NCBI GenBank assembly: GCA_963921195.1
Contig: OY992540.1
Span: 11,042,766-11,106,765, forward strand
Length of the DNA: 64,000 bases
Reading direction: 5' to 3'
DNA from: Pegoplata infirma
Taxonomy: Eukaryota > Arthropoda > Insecta > Diptera > Anthomyiidae
This document shows positions 52,490-63,951 of this stretch, one piece after another; position 1 is the stretch's first letter; each line of letters begins with the position of its first letter. The notes under the pieces are model-generated. The model searched no databases. It saw only the letters and a list, made by a program, of their open reading frames with translations, and was not told where the DNA came from. The position numbers were made by a program, and so were the translations under genes.

Positions 52490-53530
52490 CCATCTTCCAC
52501 TGTGTGATAGCCAAATCGGTCCTACCGTTTCTCTATTTTAGATATATCGAAATAAAAGTGGGCGTGAAAAATTTCTATTTCCGTTTAAACCTAAGTTGGA
52601 CCATGACAAACATTTTAAAAAAAAGTTTAGTCAAATTGATCCAGCCGTAAAAGTGGGCGTGATTAATTTATTTTCTTAACAAAAAAAATAAGACGAACGA
52701 TAAAAAAATGTTATCCAAATCGGTCAGTTCTTAAGAGATATTATTATTATATTTTATTTTTCTATAGAACAATTTTTATATATAGCGAAAATATGAGTTG
52801 ATGGACAACTTTTCTTACCGTAAAAACCTTATTTGAATTTATCCAACTCGGTCCATCTATTCAAAAGTGGGCGTAGAAATGGAAAATTATTCTCTCTGAA
52901 AAACCTTAGGTGGACTATGACGAACATTAAAAACAAAATAAGACAAATTGATCCAGTTCCATGATTTAAAATTTATATATCGGGAAAAGTGAGCGTAAAA
53001 GTAGGCTTGGACAATTTTTCTTTCCTTAAAAATCTTTTGCGGACTATAACCAAATCGGTCTAGCCCTTATAGTTCTATCGATACATTAAAAAAAGTGGGC
53101 GTGGGAAATTTTACTATCCGTAAAAATCTTAGTTGAATTATGACGAATATTTTCAACAAAAAATAGCCAAAGTGGGCGTGGTCAATTTCTTTTTTCGTAA
53201 AAATCAAAGTTGGAATGTGATGAAAATTCATTTAAAAAAAATTTAGTCAAATCGATCCAGCCATTCTCAGATTTTAGATAAATTGAAAAAGTGGGCGTAA
53301 AAGTGGGCGTGGTCGATTTTTCTTTTAGTGAAAACTTGAATTGGATTACTACGAACCTTTAAATAAAAAATTACCCAAATCGGTGCAGCCGTTTTCCGAT
53401 TTTAGATAAATTGTGAAAAGTGGGCGTAAAAGTGGGCGTGGTCAATTTTTCTTTACGCAAAAACCTAAGTTGGACTATGACGAACATTTCCAAAAAAAAA
53501 AAAATGTCCAAATCGGTCTAGCCGTTCTCG
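52490..53530. repeat. About nine tandem ~130 bp units with CCAAATCGGTCCAGCC
   Basis: CAAATCGGTC-like motifs start near 52499, 52634, 52708, 52847, 52943, 53050, 53245, 53378 and 53507. Each is followed by GATTTTAGAT, GTGGGCGTGG and GTTGGACTATGACGAACA. Some units are shortened. Non-coding. Confidence 0.8.
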
Positions 53531-53672
53531 ACTGATGCGGTTACCAATGAACAAAATAACATAATGAAAAGGGAATTTCAAAATACACTTTAGATACTCC
53601 GTCTTACGGTGTTTCATTTATTTGTCGTTATCCTAAACAGAAAAAAAAAAAAATAAAAATAAATTTTAATTA

Positions 53673-54270
53673 AACAAGTAAAAAAGTTAAATTCGGCCTT
53701 GCCGAATGTAGTGATACCCTCCACAATTTCTAAAAGATTATTGCAAAAACTTTATTTAAAAGAAAATCACTTTAAAAAAAAAAAGTTTTTGTGAAAAAAA
53801 ATTTCCGCGAAAAAAAAAATTTGTTAAAAAAAAAATCCGCGATTTTTTCTTTTTTGTCTAAAAATATGTTGGTACTTGTTTAAATACCTATTGGTGTTCA
53901 ATTATGTTCACATAAGTCAACCAGCAGCCGAATTAAAGCATTTTGTATTTTTAGGTTATGTTGAATATACTAAAATTTTTGAAGTGTCCTTACATTTTCG
54001 TTCACAACTTTTGAACCGCTGAACCGATATCGCTCAAATGCAATACCAAACTTCTCAAGAGAACTTCCAATAAATGTGTTAAGTTTCAGTCACCTCCGTG
54101 TAATATTGATCAGACAGACGGACAGACGGACATCGTTAGAATGTCTTAAAATCGATCGGGGATCATGAATATATATACTTTATGGGGTCCCAGACCGATA
54201 TTTCGATGAGTTACAAACGGAATGACAAACTTATATATACCCTCTATCACTAGAGTGGAGGGTATAAAAA
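53673..54270 (-). mobile_element. Full-length mini-me/DINE-like element, variant C
   Basis: Ends ACAAGTAAAAAAGTTAAATT with hairpin ATTCGGCCTTGCCGAAT, and TATACCCTCTATCACTAG..GGGTATAAAA. It contains GAACCGCTGAACCGATATCG and a GACAGACGGACAGACGGAC run. It serves as the empty-site reference for the MITE at 61264. Confidence 0.82.
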
Positions 54271-54338
54271 TACATTCATTCAATTTAAAAATTAATTCAA
54301 TACACTATGAAGGATGGCAAGTATAAGAGTTATTCGTA

Positions 54339-56369
54339 CACTCAAAATATTTTGTAGGCAAAAACAAATGAGAAACGCTTTTAAACAAAGTTATTAAACA
54401 ATTAAAAACTATACCAGTAATTATTAAATTTTTAGCAAACATCAATATTTATTGTTTACTGCTAATAAAATTTTCTAAAATAATTAACATTAAACATTAA
54501 CAAATAATGTTTATTTCATTTATTTTTACCAACAAATTCTAAAATAAAACCTACAAAAATATTACAAACTAGCTATACCCGGTCCGCGTTGCTGGCCCTA
54601 AAAAAAACTATTTTATATTGCATCTTAATTTAAATATAGTGTCAGACAAAATTAAATCACGGGTCCGGGCCCAGCTAGTAACCTTTGGTTCCACCCTCAG
54701 TTAGCACTATCTATAGAGAAATCTTAACAAAATCGGTTCAGCCGTTTTTGCGTGATTTCGAAACAGACAGACATAACGTTAAGTATAGTACAAAGGGGCG
54801 TGTCATTTAACGCATTTTTATTGAATCGTGATAGTCTAAAGTTCCATGCTGCATCCTCGATTAGTACTATCTGTGCTGCAAATTTCATTGACATCAGTTT
54901 TGTCGTTTTTGTGTGATTGCGAAAGAGGAGGAAATAACTTTTTATTTATGAAAAAACGGGAGTGATATTGTAAACCCTTTTGCCGAATCGCGCTATACAT
55001 ATGACCTACAGTTCCCGCTCGGTTAGTTCTATCAGTATTGACAGATTCGGCTTATCCGTTTTTGCGTGATTTCACAACAGGCAGATATAACGTTCAGTCT
55101 AAAACAAAGGGGCTTGTCAATTTACGCCTCTTTGTTCAATCGTGGTCAGTATAGTACTGAGGGCGTTGCAATTTTGATCCCTTTTTCTAATAACGATCTT
55201 ATATGGCCTACATATGCACTTGGTTAGCACTGTATGTAGTGAAAATGTCAAGAGAATCGGTTCAGCTGTTTTTGTGTGATTGCGAAACAGGCAGACAATG
55301 TCCAGTATAGTACAAAGGGGCGTGGCATTTTACGCCCCTTTTTCCAATCGTAGTATAACATGGCCTATAGTTCCGCACTCGGTCAATACTATCACTGCTG
55401 AAAATTTAATTAAAATCAAATCAAGAGTTTTTGCGTTATTGCGGAGCATGCAGAAATAAAATTCAATTCAATACAAAGGGGCATGGCATTTTACGCCCAT
55501 TTGTCCGCTCTAATTTGGCACACAGTTAGTACTTGGTTAGTATTATCGTCGGTCTAAATTTCATCAAAATCGGTCCAGCCGTTTTTTATATATAGATGTC
55601 ATTAGTGGTGCAATGTAAAAATTCGATTTTGCCCACCCCTCCGCCCACTGGCAATAAAGCATGGCATTTTACGCCCATTTGTCCGATCACGCTCTAATTT
55701 GGCATATAGTTAGTACTTGGTTAGTACTATCTTTGGTTTAAATTTCATCAAAATCGGTTTATCCGTTTTTTATATATAGATATCATTAGTGGTGCAATGC
55801 TAAAATTCGATTTTGCCACGCCCATCCGCCCACACGCAAAAAATTAAAAATCTGACTACACAGTGTTACTCCCTAGGCTATTCTGAATATTCCCTGAAAA
55901 TTTCATCAAGATCGGTCCAGCCATTTTCGCGTCCATAAGGAACAAACATATAGCCGTTTTTTGCATTATTGAAATAACTTTCAATTCAATACAAAGTTGC
56001 ATGGCATTTAACGCTACTTTGTCCGATAACGCTCAAATTTGGCACATAGTGAGTACTCAGTTAGTACTATGTTTGATATAAATTTCATCAAAATCGGTCG
56101 ATCCGTTTTTTATATATAGATGTCATTAGTGGTGGGATGCAAAAATTGGATTTTGCCACGCCCCTCCGCCCACAGACGGAAAATCAAAAATCCGACTTGA
56201 CAGTGTTACTCGCCAGGCTCTTCTGAATGTTCCCTGAAAATTTCATCAAGATCGGTCCAGGCGTTATCGAGTCCATACGGAACATACATACATACATACA
56301 TACCCACATACATACACACATCCATTTTTATATATATAGATTAATGATTGTTCTGTTATTTTTACCAAC

Positions 56370-56400
<31 letters not shown>

Positions 56401-56525
56401 CAATTAATGATTTAGTAGGTTATTTTTTTAAATTTTCTATTGATTTATATTAAAAAAAAATTTATAAAATTTTGGGGAATTGAACCTGCAATCAATTACA
56501 TTCTGCCCACACACTCTACCCATCG
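54339..56525. mobile_element. CACTC-family MITE split by two later elements
   Basis: Starts CACTCAAAATATTTTGTAGG after TA, runs to 54568, continues at 56341-56525 (including the tRNA-like box B GGGAATTGAACC), and is then cut by the hAT-like element at 56526. The copy at 30443 supplies the uninterrupted alignment. Confidence 0.72.
54569..56340. mobile_element. Tandem-repeat carrier element, CTAGC head and TATATATAGA tail (1.77 kb)
   Basis: Head CTAGCTATACCCGGTCC, tail (CATA)n then TTTTATATATATAGA. The body has degenerate units with AAATTTCATCAAAATCGG, CAGCCGTTTTTGCGTGATT, CAAAGGGGCGTGGCATTTTA, and three copies of GATGTCATTAGTGGTG..GATTTTGCC.CGCCC. Alignment to the intact MITE shows it entered between A and T with no duplication. 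No coding sequence. Confidence 0.75.
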
Positions 56526-57659
56526 TAGAGTTTGCAAATAATCGAGATATTTCATAATCGCGATTACGATTAAAAAAATCTACGTTAATCGCGATTATCG
56601 ATTAATCGAATTTGTTATATAATTTGAATTGCAATAGCTTAATTGAAAAAAAATTTTCAAATTTACATACATTTCAAAACGTACAAAATTACAAAAATTC
56701 ATATTTTTTAAGGAATAAAATTATAAACTTTCTAAATTTCCCAACAATAAATCGAAAAATTGACAGTACAGCTTCTTTTAATAGCGTAGCATAGCGCATC
56801 CAAAGAGCGCTCTGGAGAATGCAGTAAGGAAGAAAAATTTAAATTTTTTAATATTTTTTTTTAAACTGATACATAATATTAAATTCTTTGTAGATAAAGT
56901 TTTATTCATGCTTTCCTTTTTTAAATCCTTAACATTTTTTGAGTGATAAATTATGATTTTTGGAGAAAAATACAAGATTTACATACATCATTATTGCGCT
57001 GTAATCAACTCTACAAAGAGTGCTCGAATCAGCACTGAAAAGTTACATGATTTCAATGCGTCTTAACACCGCTTTATTTGTGCTAACTAAGAGTGCTCTT
57101 AACTGTGACATAGCTCGCAGAAATCATGCCTGAATTCCGGTGCTTTAACTCGTGATTCCATTCCAAAAGCTGCTTTCAGTTCAGCAAAATTTCTGCTAGG
57201 TCGTGTCGGAATACCTGCCGATGAAAAGTGAAGAGCTGATTGTGGGGAAGTTTTTTAACCAGATTTGCGACTGCTTCTTCAGTTGGCAACCAGCGCGCTG
57301 GTTAAAACTTTCAAAACTTTGACCACTGCAGCGGTTACCTTTTTCGACAAAATTTTTCGATCGAATTTTTTTAACCAAATGCGGCCAAAGCCTTTTATTT
57401 ATATTTGTAAAACAAAATAGAGGGGTTACTAAGATCAGAATTTAAATTTGAGTGACATTTACGAAAAAAAGGGAAAAAAAAATTGCGAACAAGTTAAATG
57501 AATCATTGACCAAGATTTTTTATATTTTAAATTTGTTTAAAAACAATGTACTTTATAGAAAATAATAAATCGTAATCGCATGATATTTTTGCCGATTACG
57601 ATTAATTGCTGAGATTCATCGCTATTACGATTACGATTTTAATCGTTTTGCAAACTCTA
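56526..57659. mobile_element. hAT-like element, 8 bp duplication ACCCATYG (1134 bp)
   Basis: ACCCATCG (56518-56525) and ACCCATTG (57660-57667) flank ends TAGAGTTTGCAAA and TTTGCAAACTCTA. Subterminal AATCGCGATTACGATTA repeats occur at both ends. TAGNG-type ends and the 8 bp duplication fit hAT. Internal ORFs (56612-56794, 56778-56975, 57196-57378) show no transposase motifs. Confidence 0.8.
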
Positions 57660-57667
57660 ACCCATTG

Positions 57668-58202
57668 CACAGTGGATAATATAAGGTGAATGCATCTCAC
57701 AAAACACTACTTTCGACAGAAAACACTACTTTCGACTTTAAAGATTTGGGGAGATACAATTATAATTGTATCTCCCCAAATCTTTAAAGTCGAAAGTATC
57801 GTTTTCTGTCGAAGTAGTATACCATATTCAAGTGCGTATTTTTAATATTTCCAATTATTTTTTTAGGATAATTGTACCTTTTTGGAAAGGTTAACTTGTC
57901 CAGATTCTATTTTTGTTATGAGCTTTGTATATATTGTTAGCAGGTTTGAAATTTATTCATTTGGAATGTATATTTTTTTCCTAACCTACGCAACTTTGAC
58001 TAGGATTTTAACGTTTGCCGTCGATCTAGTTTTTACATAGAATTAAAGTTAAACTTATTATCTAAAAGATATATCAAAACTAGCTGACTTTTCGTGCCTT
58101 TAAACAAATGGCATGCAAAAATGTTGACGAACTCACAAATTAAAAATAAATAAGATTTTAATTATAAATTAATTTGGCTCATTATGCCCTACTCAATTTA
58201 AC
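57668..58202. repeat. Flank with a 102 bp palindrome at 57712-57813
   Basis: Bases 57727-57798 form a perfect 72 bp palindrome without spacer (arm includes GACTTTAAAGATTTGGGGAG). After a 2 bp mismatch it extends to 57712-57813. ACACTACTTTCGAC is also repeated directly at 57703 and 57723. Nothing else seen here. Confidence 0.9.
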
Positions 58203-58574
58203 ATTCCGTGTATAGCGCAACAAAATACCGGTCTAGGACCTCATAAAATACATATAACATTGATCTATGATCAATTTTAAGATATTCTAGCTATGTCCGT
58301 CCGTCTGTCTGAGGAAAGCGCTATATAGTCCAAAGTTTGGACTCCAAACCAAAAGAGCTAGACTCCAGAAGTTTGACAAAAAAATTACTTATAACCGGCT
58401 AAGTTTGTATATGGAAAAAATCGGACCACGGGGAAAAAAGTTCCCCTTAAAAAAAAAAAACCCCAAAAAACATTTTTGCATGTTTTTTAGGTATATTTGT
58501 TCAACAATTGAAGAATAAGTTGATTAATATAAAAATTAAAATACCTATACTTGTCAAAAAGACTGAGAAAGATA

Positions 58575-59711
58575 TGGGGGTTTTCGTGTCAACTGACACA
58601 ACTTTTGAAACCGATGTCTTCCGATCGGAATGAAATTTGCACCAAGGTTAGTCCTATCGGATAGTAGTTCAGACACAATTTTTCAACGACATCGGTCGAG
58701 GACTCTCTGAGTTTGAGGGGGTCGAAATTTTACATTTTGGCCAAAGAGGTGTTTATTCTCATCCATGTAGGTTAGGTTAGGTTGTAAGTGGCTGCTGACG
58801 TTTTACGTCAACACACGTAGACTCTGAGGTCCATTGTGATACCACATCCATGTAATTTCTTACCTATTGTTTTTAGCAAAATGTGTCCCAAATAGTATAG
58901 ATAGTTATTTCTTCAGTCTTTTGAAAAAAATTATAAAAAATTTAAAAATATTTTTTTTGATTTTTTTTTTTTTAAATCCAAAACTTTTTTGACTTTTTCC
59001 TCAAATTGGGCTTTTTTTTTTTACTCAAAAATAAGCTTGGGTCATTTCCTTTGAGAGCTATGGGGTCGCTCAGTGGGATGCGAGTGGGATATCTATGAAA
59101 ATTTTTTTAACTTTGGAACACAAAAACCGGTTATTAAATTTGCACTGTTAGGCGTGGGAAAGCTAACCAGTTTTCGATTTTCATTCGCGATACCCTTCAA
59201 AAAAGAATGCATGAGTCAAAAAATTAGTGCGGTGGGGTGGGGCCATATGGCCCCTCATCGGGGTCCAAGTTGGGCGTAAAGAGGGAAAAAACCTCAAAAA
59301 GCCCCACGACTTAAAGGAAATGACCTAAGCTTTTTTTTTGAGTCAAAAAAAGGGTACAATTTGAGGAAAAAGTCAAAAAAGTTTTGGATTTAAAAAAAAA
59401 AAAATCAGAAAAAATTTTTTTTTTAATTTTTTATATTTTTTTTTTTTCAAAAGACTGAAGAAATAGCAATCTACACTATTTGGGACACATTTTGCTAAAA
59501 ACAATAGGTATGAAGTTACATGGATGAGAATAAACACCTCTTTGGCCAAAATGTAAAATTTCGACCCCCTCTAACTCAGAGAGTCCTTGACCGATGTCGT
59601 TGAAAAATTGTGTCTCAACTACTATCCAATAGGACTAACCTTGGTGCAAATTTCATCCCGATCGGAAGACATCGGTTTCAAAAGTTGTGTCAGTTGACAC
59701 GAAAAACCCCA
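58575..59711. mobile_element. Fold-back element, TA-flanked, TGGGGGTTTTCGTG ends (1137 bp)
   Basis: TGGGGGTTTTCGTGTCAACT mirrors the complement ending at 59711; TA flanks both ends (58573-58574, 59712-59713). Arms of about 450 bp (GGCCAAAGAGGTGTTTATTC and its complement) meet near 59150. The left arm carries a 75 bp insert at 58770. Confidence 0.85.
58770..58844 (+). mobile_element. 75 bp retroposon-like insert with 10 bp target duplication
   Basis: CATCCATGTA occurs at 58760-58769 and 58845-58854. The opposite fold-back arm (about 59518-59527, reverse) has it only once, giving the empty site. The insert starts GGTTAGGTTAGGTTG, contains the hairpin TGACG-TTTTA-CGTCA and ends CCATTGTGATACCAC. 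I recall similar AGGTTAGG..GTGATACCAC sequences as dispersed in flies, but cannot confirm it here. No poly(A) or coding content. Confidence 0.8.
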
Positions 59712-59761
59712 TACATATTTTTTAGTCCGCCCTCGTTTAGAGGCGTGGCTATAACAATAAA

Positions 59762-60803
59762 GGCTGTAGGCAAAATCGCCCAAAGAAAAATGGCCCAAAA
59801 AAGAAAACGAAAATTCGCCCAAAAATTTTTCATACAAATTTGAGTCATATTTCATATGAAAATTTACCCAACATTTTTGGCCAAATTTTCATAGTTTTTG
59901 GGCAAAATTTCGAAATTAAAAAATTGAGTGATTTTTCATTACGCAAAATTACCCAAAAATTATATATGAAAAATTGCCCAATTTTATTTTGGTTTTATTT
60001 TTTATCGAAATCTTAAAATGTCAAAACTGAAATATGTATGTCACTATAAATCAGTATATTATTATTTTTAGAAACAGTAAACGCATATCGCGTTTTTTTT
60101 TTATAAATTATATATTTAACTAACCAAGAATAAACTGAAGCAAAACCGTTCCGTTGTTGCTGACATACAAATTAACACGCTATATATTAATCTTTCGCAG
60201 CGCAGTAGAAAATCAAAAGTAATGAATTTAAAAACATCATGCAACTCCGATGAAAGCTCCGCAGGCGAAAAATTTTACCAACAAATTTTAACAAAAAATC
60301 GCGCTATTTTTTGTTTGTTGGTAAAATTTTTCGCTTGGGGCGCTTTGCATTTTTTTTTCGTTAAAAATTCAGTTTCGCACTTAAAACTTTTACATCAACT
60401 ACTTATGCATTTTACGGGCTGTCTTCTCAGAACAACGATCTACAAACATAAATAATAACCACGTAACCTATGGTCTTATCTTAAAAGATTTTGTATTTGT
60501 CTTAAAGTTCTTCTGCGTAGCCGGCCTTCGGCCGGGCTTAGGGATGACAAACTCCATGCCTTAGACCCACCCTCTCCGCAAAAGAAAGCTTTTCTGTGTA
60601 GTATGTGTTTTGGAAAAAATGTGAAAGAAAAAATCATTTTTTATATTGGTTTGGGCCATTTTTCGTTTCTTTTTTGAGCTTTTTTTCGTTAATTTTGGGC
60701 GAAGTTTCGTATTTTTCTTTTTGGCTCATTTTTCATATTTTTAGGGCGATTTTGCATTTGGGCGATTTTTAATAAAATTTTTTGGTCGATTTTGCCTACA
60801 GCC
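59762..60803. mobile_element. Mutator-like non-autonomous element, 9 bp duplication AACAATAAA (1042 bp)
   Basis: AACAATAAA at 59753-59761 and 60804-60812 flanks ends GGCTGTAGGCAAAATCG and its exact complement. The terminal regions are rich in GGGCGATTTT/AAAATTGCCC motifs. A GCGAAAAATTTTACCAACAA hairpin lies inside near 60265-60336. A 9 bp duplication suits Mutator-like elements. ORFs here show no transposase domain. Confidence 0.83.
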
Positions 60804-61030
60804 AACAATAAATGCTAAAATTGTGTTATTTATGCGAATTATAATTAATGAGTTTGTAGACATTTATCGCAAAGAGGTAGGTGTCACCCACCGGCCCACC
60901 TCTAACTCCCTTTCCCAAAAAAAAAAACACTTTATTTTTTTTTTCACTTTTTGGAGGGTTTCGAATGATTTGGCAACAGCCGAATTTAACACTAACTATT
61001 TTTTTATCTTGGCAACTTACATACGATTTT

Positions 61031-62077
61031 TAAACCCTCCACTTAGTGATAGAGGGTATATATAAGTTTGTCATTCCGTTTGTAACTCATCGAAATATCG
61101 GTCTGGGACCCCATAAAGTATATATATTCATGATGCCCGATCGATTTTAAGACATTCTAGCGATGTCCGTCTGTCCGCCTGTCCGTCTGTCGTCTGTCCG
61201 TCTGTCCGTCTGTCTGTCTGTGGAAAATGCTCTCGCGGGCAAAATATTGCACAGAGATGACTGCACTCAAAAAATTATGTAGGTAAATTCCAGTGAATAT
61301 TCACTTAAAACAAATGAAATTATATTTAAAAACCATTCCACTGTTTTTTCATTTAAAATAAAAACACATTACAGTCAATTTTAAATGTTAATTTAATGAC
61401 TAACCAAAACATTAAAAAACTAGTGAATATTCAGTTATTTTGTATTGAAAAACAGTAAAACTATAGAAGAAATTTTTTACTGCCGAAATTAAATGTAACA
61501 GAAAATTCGTTTTTAATACAGTAAATTATTTTTTTTAAACTACAGAAACAGTAAAAAAATTAAATCCTTTATAAAATAAGTGATTTTTCTTTTAAAATGA
61601 CTTTACTGATTACTTTTTAAAATAACCTACAAACAGTTAATGACATAATTTTCTTAGTGTGAAACTTAACATATATATTGGAAGTTCTCCCGAGAAGTTT
61701 GGTATTGCATTTGAGCGATATCGGTTCAGCGGTTCAAAAGTTATGAACGAAAATGTAAGCACACCTCAAAAATTTCAGTACATTCAACATAACCTAAAAA
61801 TACAAAATGCTTTAATTCGGCTTCTGGTTGACATATGTGAACATAATTGAACACCAAATGGTATTTAAACAAGTACGAACATATTTTTTGACAAAAAAAG
61901 AAAAAAATCGCGGATTTTTTTTTTACCAAAATTTTTTTTCGCGGAAATTTTTTTTCAATTTTTTTTTTTTTCAAAAGTAATTTGCTTTTAAATAAAGTTG
62001 TTTGCAGTAATCTTTTTGAAATTGTGGAGGGTATCACTACATTTGGCAAGGCCGAAATTAACTTTTTTACTTGTTTC
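61031..62077 (+). mobile_element. Mini-me/DINE-like element, variant C, with nested MITE
   Basis: Starts AAACCCTCCACTTAGTGAT, carries (GTCT/GTCC)n at 61165-61222, and continues after the MITE with GATATCGGTTCAGCGGTTC to the terminal GGAGGGTATCACTACATT and TTGGCAAGGCCGAAATTAAC. It is the inverted counterpart of 53673-54270. Confidence 0.82.
61264..61659. mobile_element. CACTC-family MITE (396 bp), TG duplication
   Basis: Ends CACTCAAAAAATTATGTAGG and ATAATTTTCTTAGTG, flanked by TG (61262-61263, 61660-61661). The element at 53673, read in reverse, has GTGACTGAAACTTAAC at this position, proving the empty site with one TG. Other copies have TA, so the family uses a 2 bp duplication. Confidence 0.87.
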
Positions 62078-62525
62078 GAATTACAATCGATATTTTACAA
62101 ATAACTATTAATTTTTTTTTTCAAATACAATTGATCTATTTCGAATTAAAATTTATCTTTTTCGATTTTCAATTGATCTTTTTTGAATTTAAATTTATCT
62201 TTTTCGAATTACAATTGGAGTTTTTGAATTACAATTGATAGTTTTCGAATAACAATTGATTTATTTTGAATTACACTTGCATTTTTTCGAATTACAATTG
62301 ATATTTTCCACATTACAATTGATCTATTTGAAATAACAATTGATCTTTTCCGATTTACAATTGAAATCTTCGAATTATAAATGGAATTTTGGAATTACAA
62401 AAGAAATTTTTAAATTACAAGAAATTCTTTGAATTGGAAATGGAATTTTTTAATTACAAATGGAATCTTCGAATTACAACTAGAATTTATGAATTACAAT
62501 TGATTGTTTTTTTCGAATTACATCT
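62078..62525. repeat. Degenerate ~21 bp array of GAATTACAATTGATCTTTTT
   Basis: About twenty diverged units, from TTCGAATTACAATCGATA to GAATTACATCTGTAATTG. It is like the array at 37480-37923 and directly follows a mini-me/DINE-like end. Confidence 0.75.
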
Positions 62526-63179
62526 GTAATTGTTGTAGTAAAACAAAAATTTGCCCAGACACTTGAGAAAATCAAATGTTATAGAAAAAAATGCCTCTCT
62601 AATGTGCCATGTCATTGGATTTTGAAATGGTATTTGATTGCTGTTTGCAAATCCTCTGTAGGATTGTTAAGGATTTTGTTTTGGTGTTTTGTATATGTTT
62701 ATATATAGAGAACATGTTGTTAAGCCAGAAAACTACAAACACCTACAAATAAGCAACAACAGTAGTAGTGGCAGCAGCAGCAGTGACAGCACCAATTCAT
62801 TGTTGCTGGTGTAAAGCATTTGTGACGGAATTAAAAAGATTCCAATAACATATTGAAAAAGTATTAGTTAGAACGAAATGTCATATTTGATTTGAAATGT
62901 ACATTTAAAATCAAACACATCATTCCATTATTACTAACACTTTTTAAATTTTTTATCTTACACTAACACCAGAATAAAGAAAGAATTTTAAAAGAGAACA
63001 ACGATTTTACTTAACAGGCTAGGAAATTTAGATAGTTTTTTTAAAAATTAATCAGCCTTTTAATAAATCAAGTTTAGTCGAAACTGACTTTAACTTCAAG
63101 TTGCGAACGCTGTAAATGTTTTTCTTGATTACACCGTCCGACAAAAATTGAAAAAACGTTAAAAACGATCCGGATAATA
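62526..63179. other. AT-rich DNA with a short (CAG)n-like tract
   Basis: CAGTAGTAGTGGCAGCAGCAGCAGTG near 62760 is an imperfect trinucleotide repeat. No gene recognised. Confidence 0.5.
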
Positions 63180-63735
63180 TACGTTTGGAACTAGAAACTT
63201 AGTATAGTAAAACTGCATTTATAGTTTTTTATTTCATGATCCTGTTTCCTTTTAAAAGGACTTTAAAGTTTTAGAGGATTAAAAATATATATATTTTTTT
63301 TTAATATTTGTACTTATCCTAGGATGTACTTATCTTAGTAATAGCAAATGAAAGAGGAGGATCTCCCTAATTTCCCTATTTTATTATTATTACATACCAG
63401 GAAAAAGGAGGTAAGTTACGTCCTTTCAAAAATGTGTCCTTCAATATTATTTAAAATTCTCAACAAAATATTTTGGTAAAGTTTTCAAATGACTTTATTC
63501 ACATCCTTTTATCCAGATATGGAAAAATAAAAAAAAACGGAAAAATTAGGGGAGATACTCCTATTTTATTTGCCATCACCAGTGTCATCCTAGGACAAAT
63601 ATTTGAGAAATATTTTACAAAATGTATCCTTTAAAACTTTGAAGCTCTTTTTTTAAAGGAAACAGGATCACGAAATGAAAAACTGTAAATGCAGTTCTAC
63701 TCCATTTGATCCCTACTTTCAGACGTATATCATCC
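63180..63735. mobile_element. Fold-back element (~555 bp)
   Basis: AATATACGTTTGGAACTAG near 63178 and AACTGCATTTATAGTTTTT mirror the sequence up to CAGACGTATATCATCC near 63735. CATGATCCTGTTTCCTTTTA and its complement mark the arms. Inner blocks (GGAGGATCTCCCTAATTT, GGGGAGATACTCCTATTT) also mirror. Target duplication not seen. Confidence 0.68.
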
Positions 63736-63951
63736 AATATTGGTTGCCGCGCATGCATATTTTATTTTTATTTATTTATTTTCACAAGTTTACAATTTTG
63801 GTAAAATTTTCTAAAAAACCAAAGCTTTGATCAAAGGGTGTCAGGGGTTAAAATTATCGGATTTGGCTCAAATTATTTTAAATGAAAGATTGTCTATGAA
63901 AGAAATTGGAAAAAGATTAATTGTAATTCGAAGCTTACAATTGTAATTCGA
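63736..63951. other. AT-rich DNA with a few 21 bp array units
   Basis: ATTGTAATTCGAAGCTTACA near 63918 belongs to the array family seen at 37480 and 62078. No gene. Confidence 0.5.

Larger units (their letters stand above)
58203..61005 (+). mobile_element. Mini-me/DINE-like variant B, split by two insertions
   Basis: Pieces 58203-58574, 59714-59752 and 60813-61005 line up in order with 36766-37325: GTCCGTCCGTCTGTCTG, CCAAACCAAAAGAGCTAG, GGGGAAAAAAGTTCCCCTT, the GTCCGCCCTCG..GAGGCGTGG block, and the terminal GGAGGGT..GCCGAATTTAAC. A fold-back element (58575) and a Mutator-like element (59762) separate the pieces. Confidence 0.68.
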
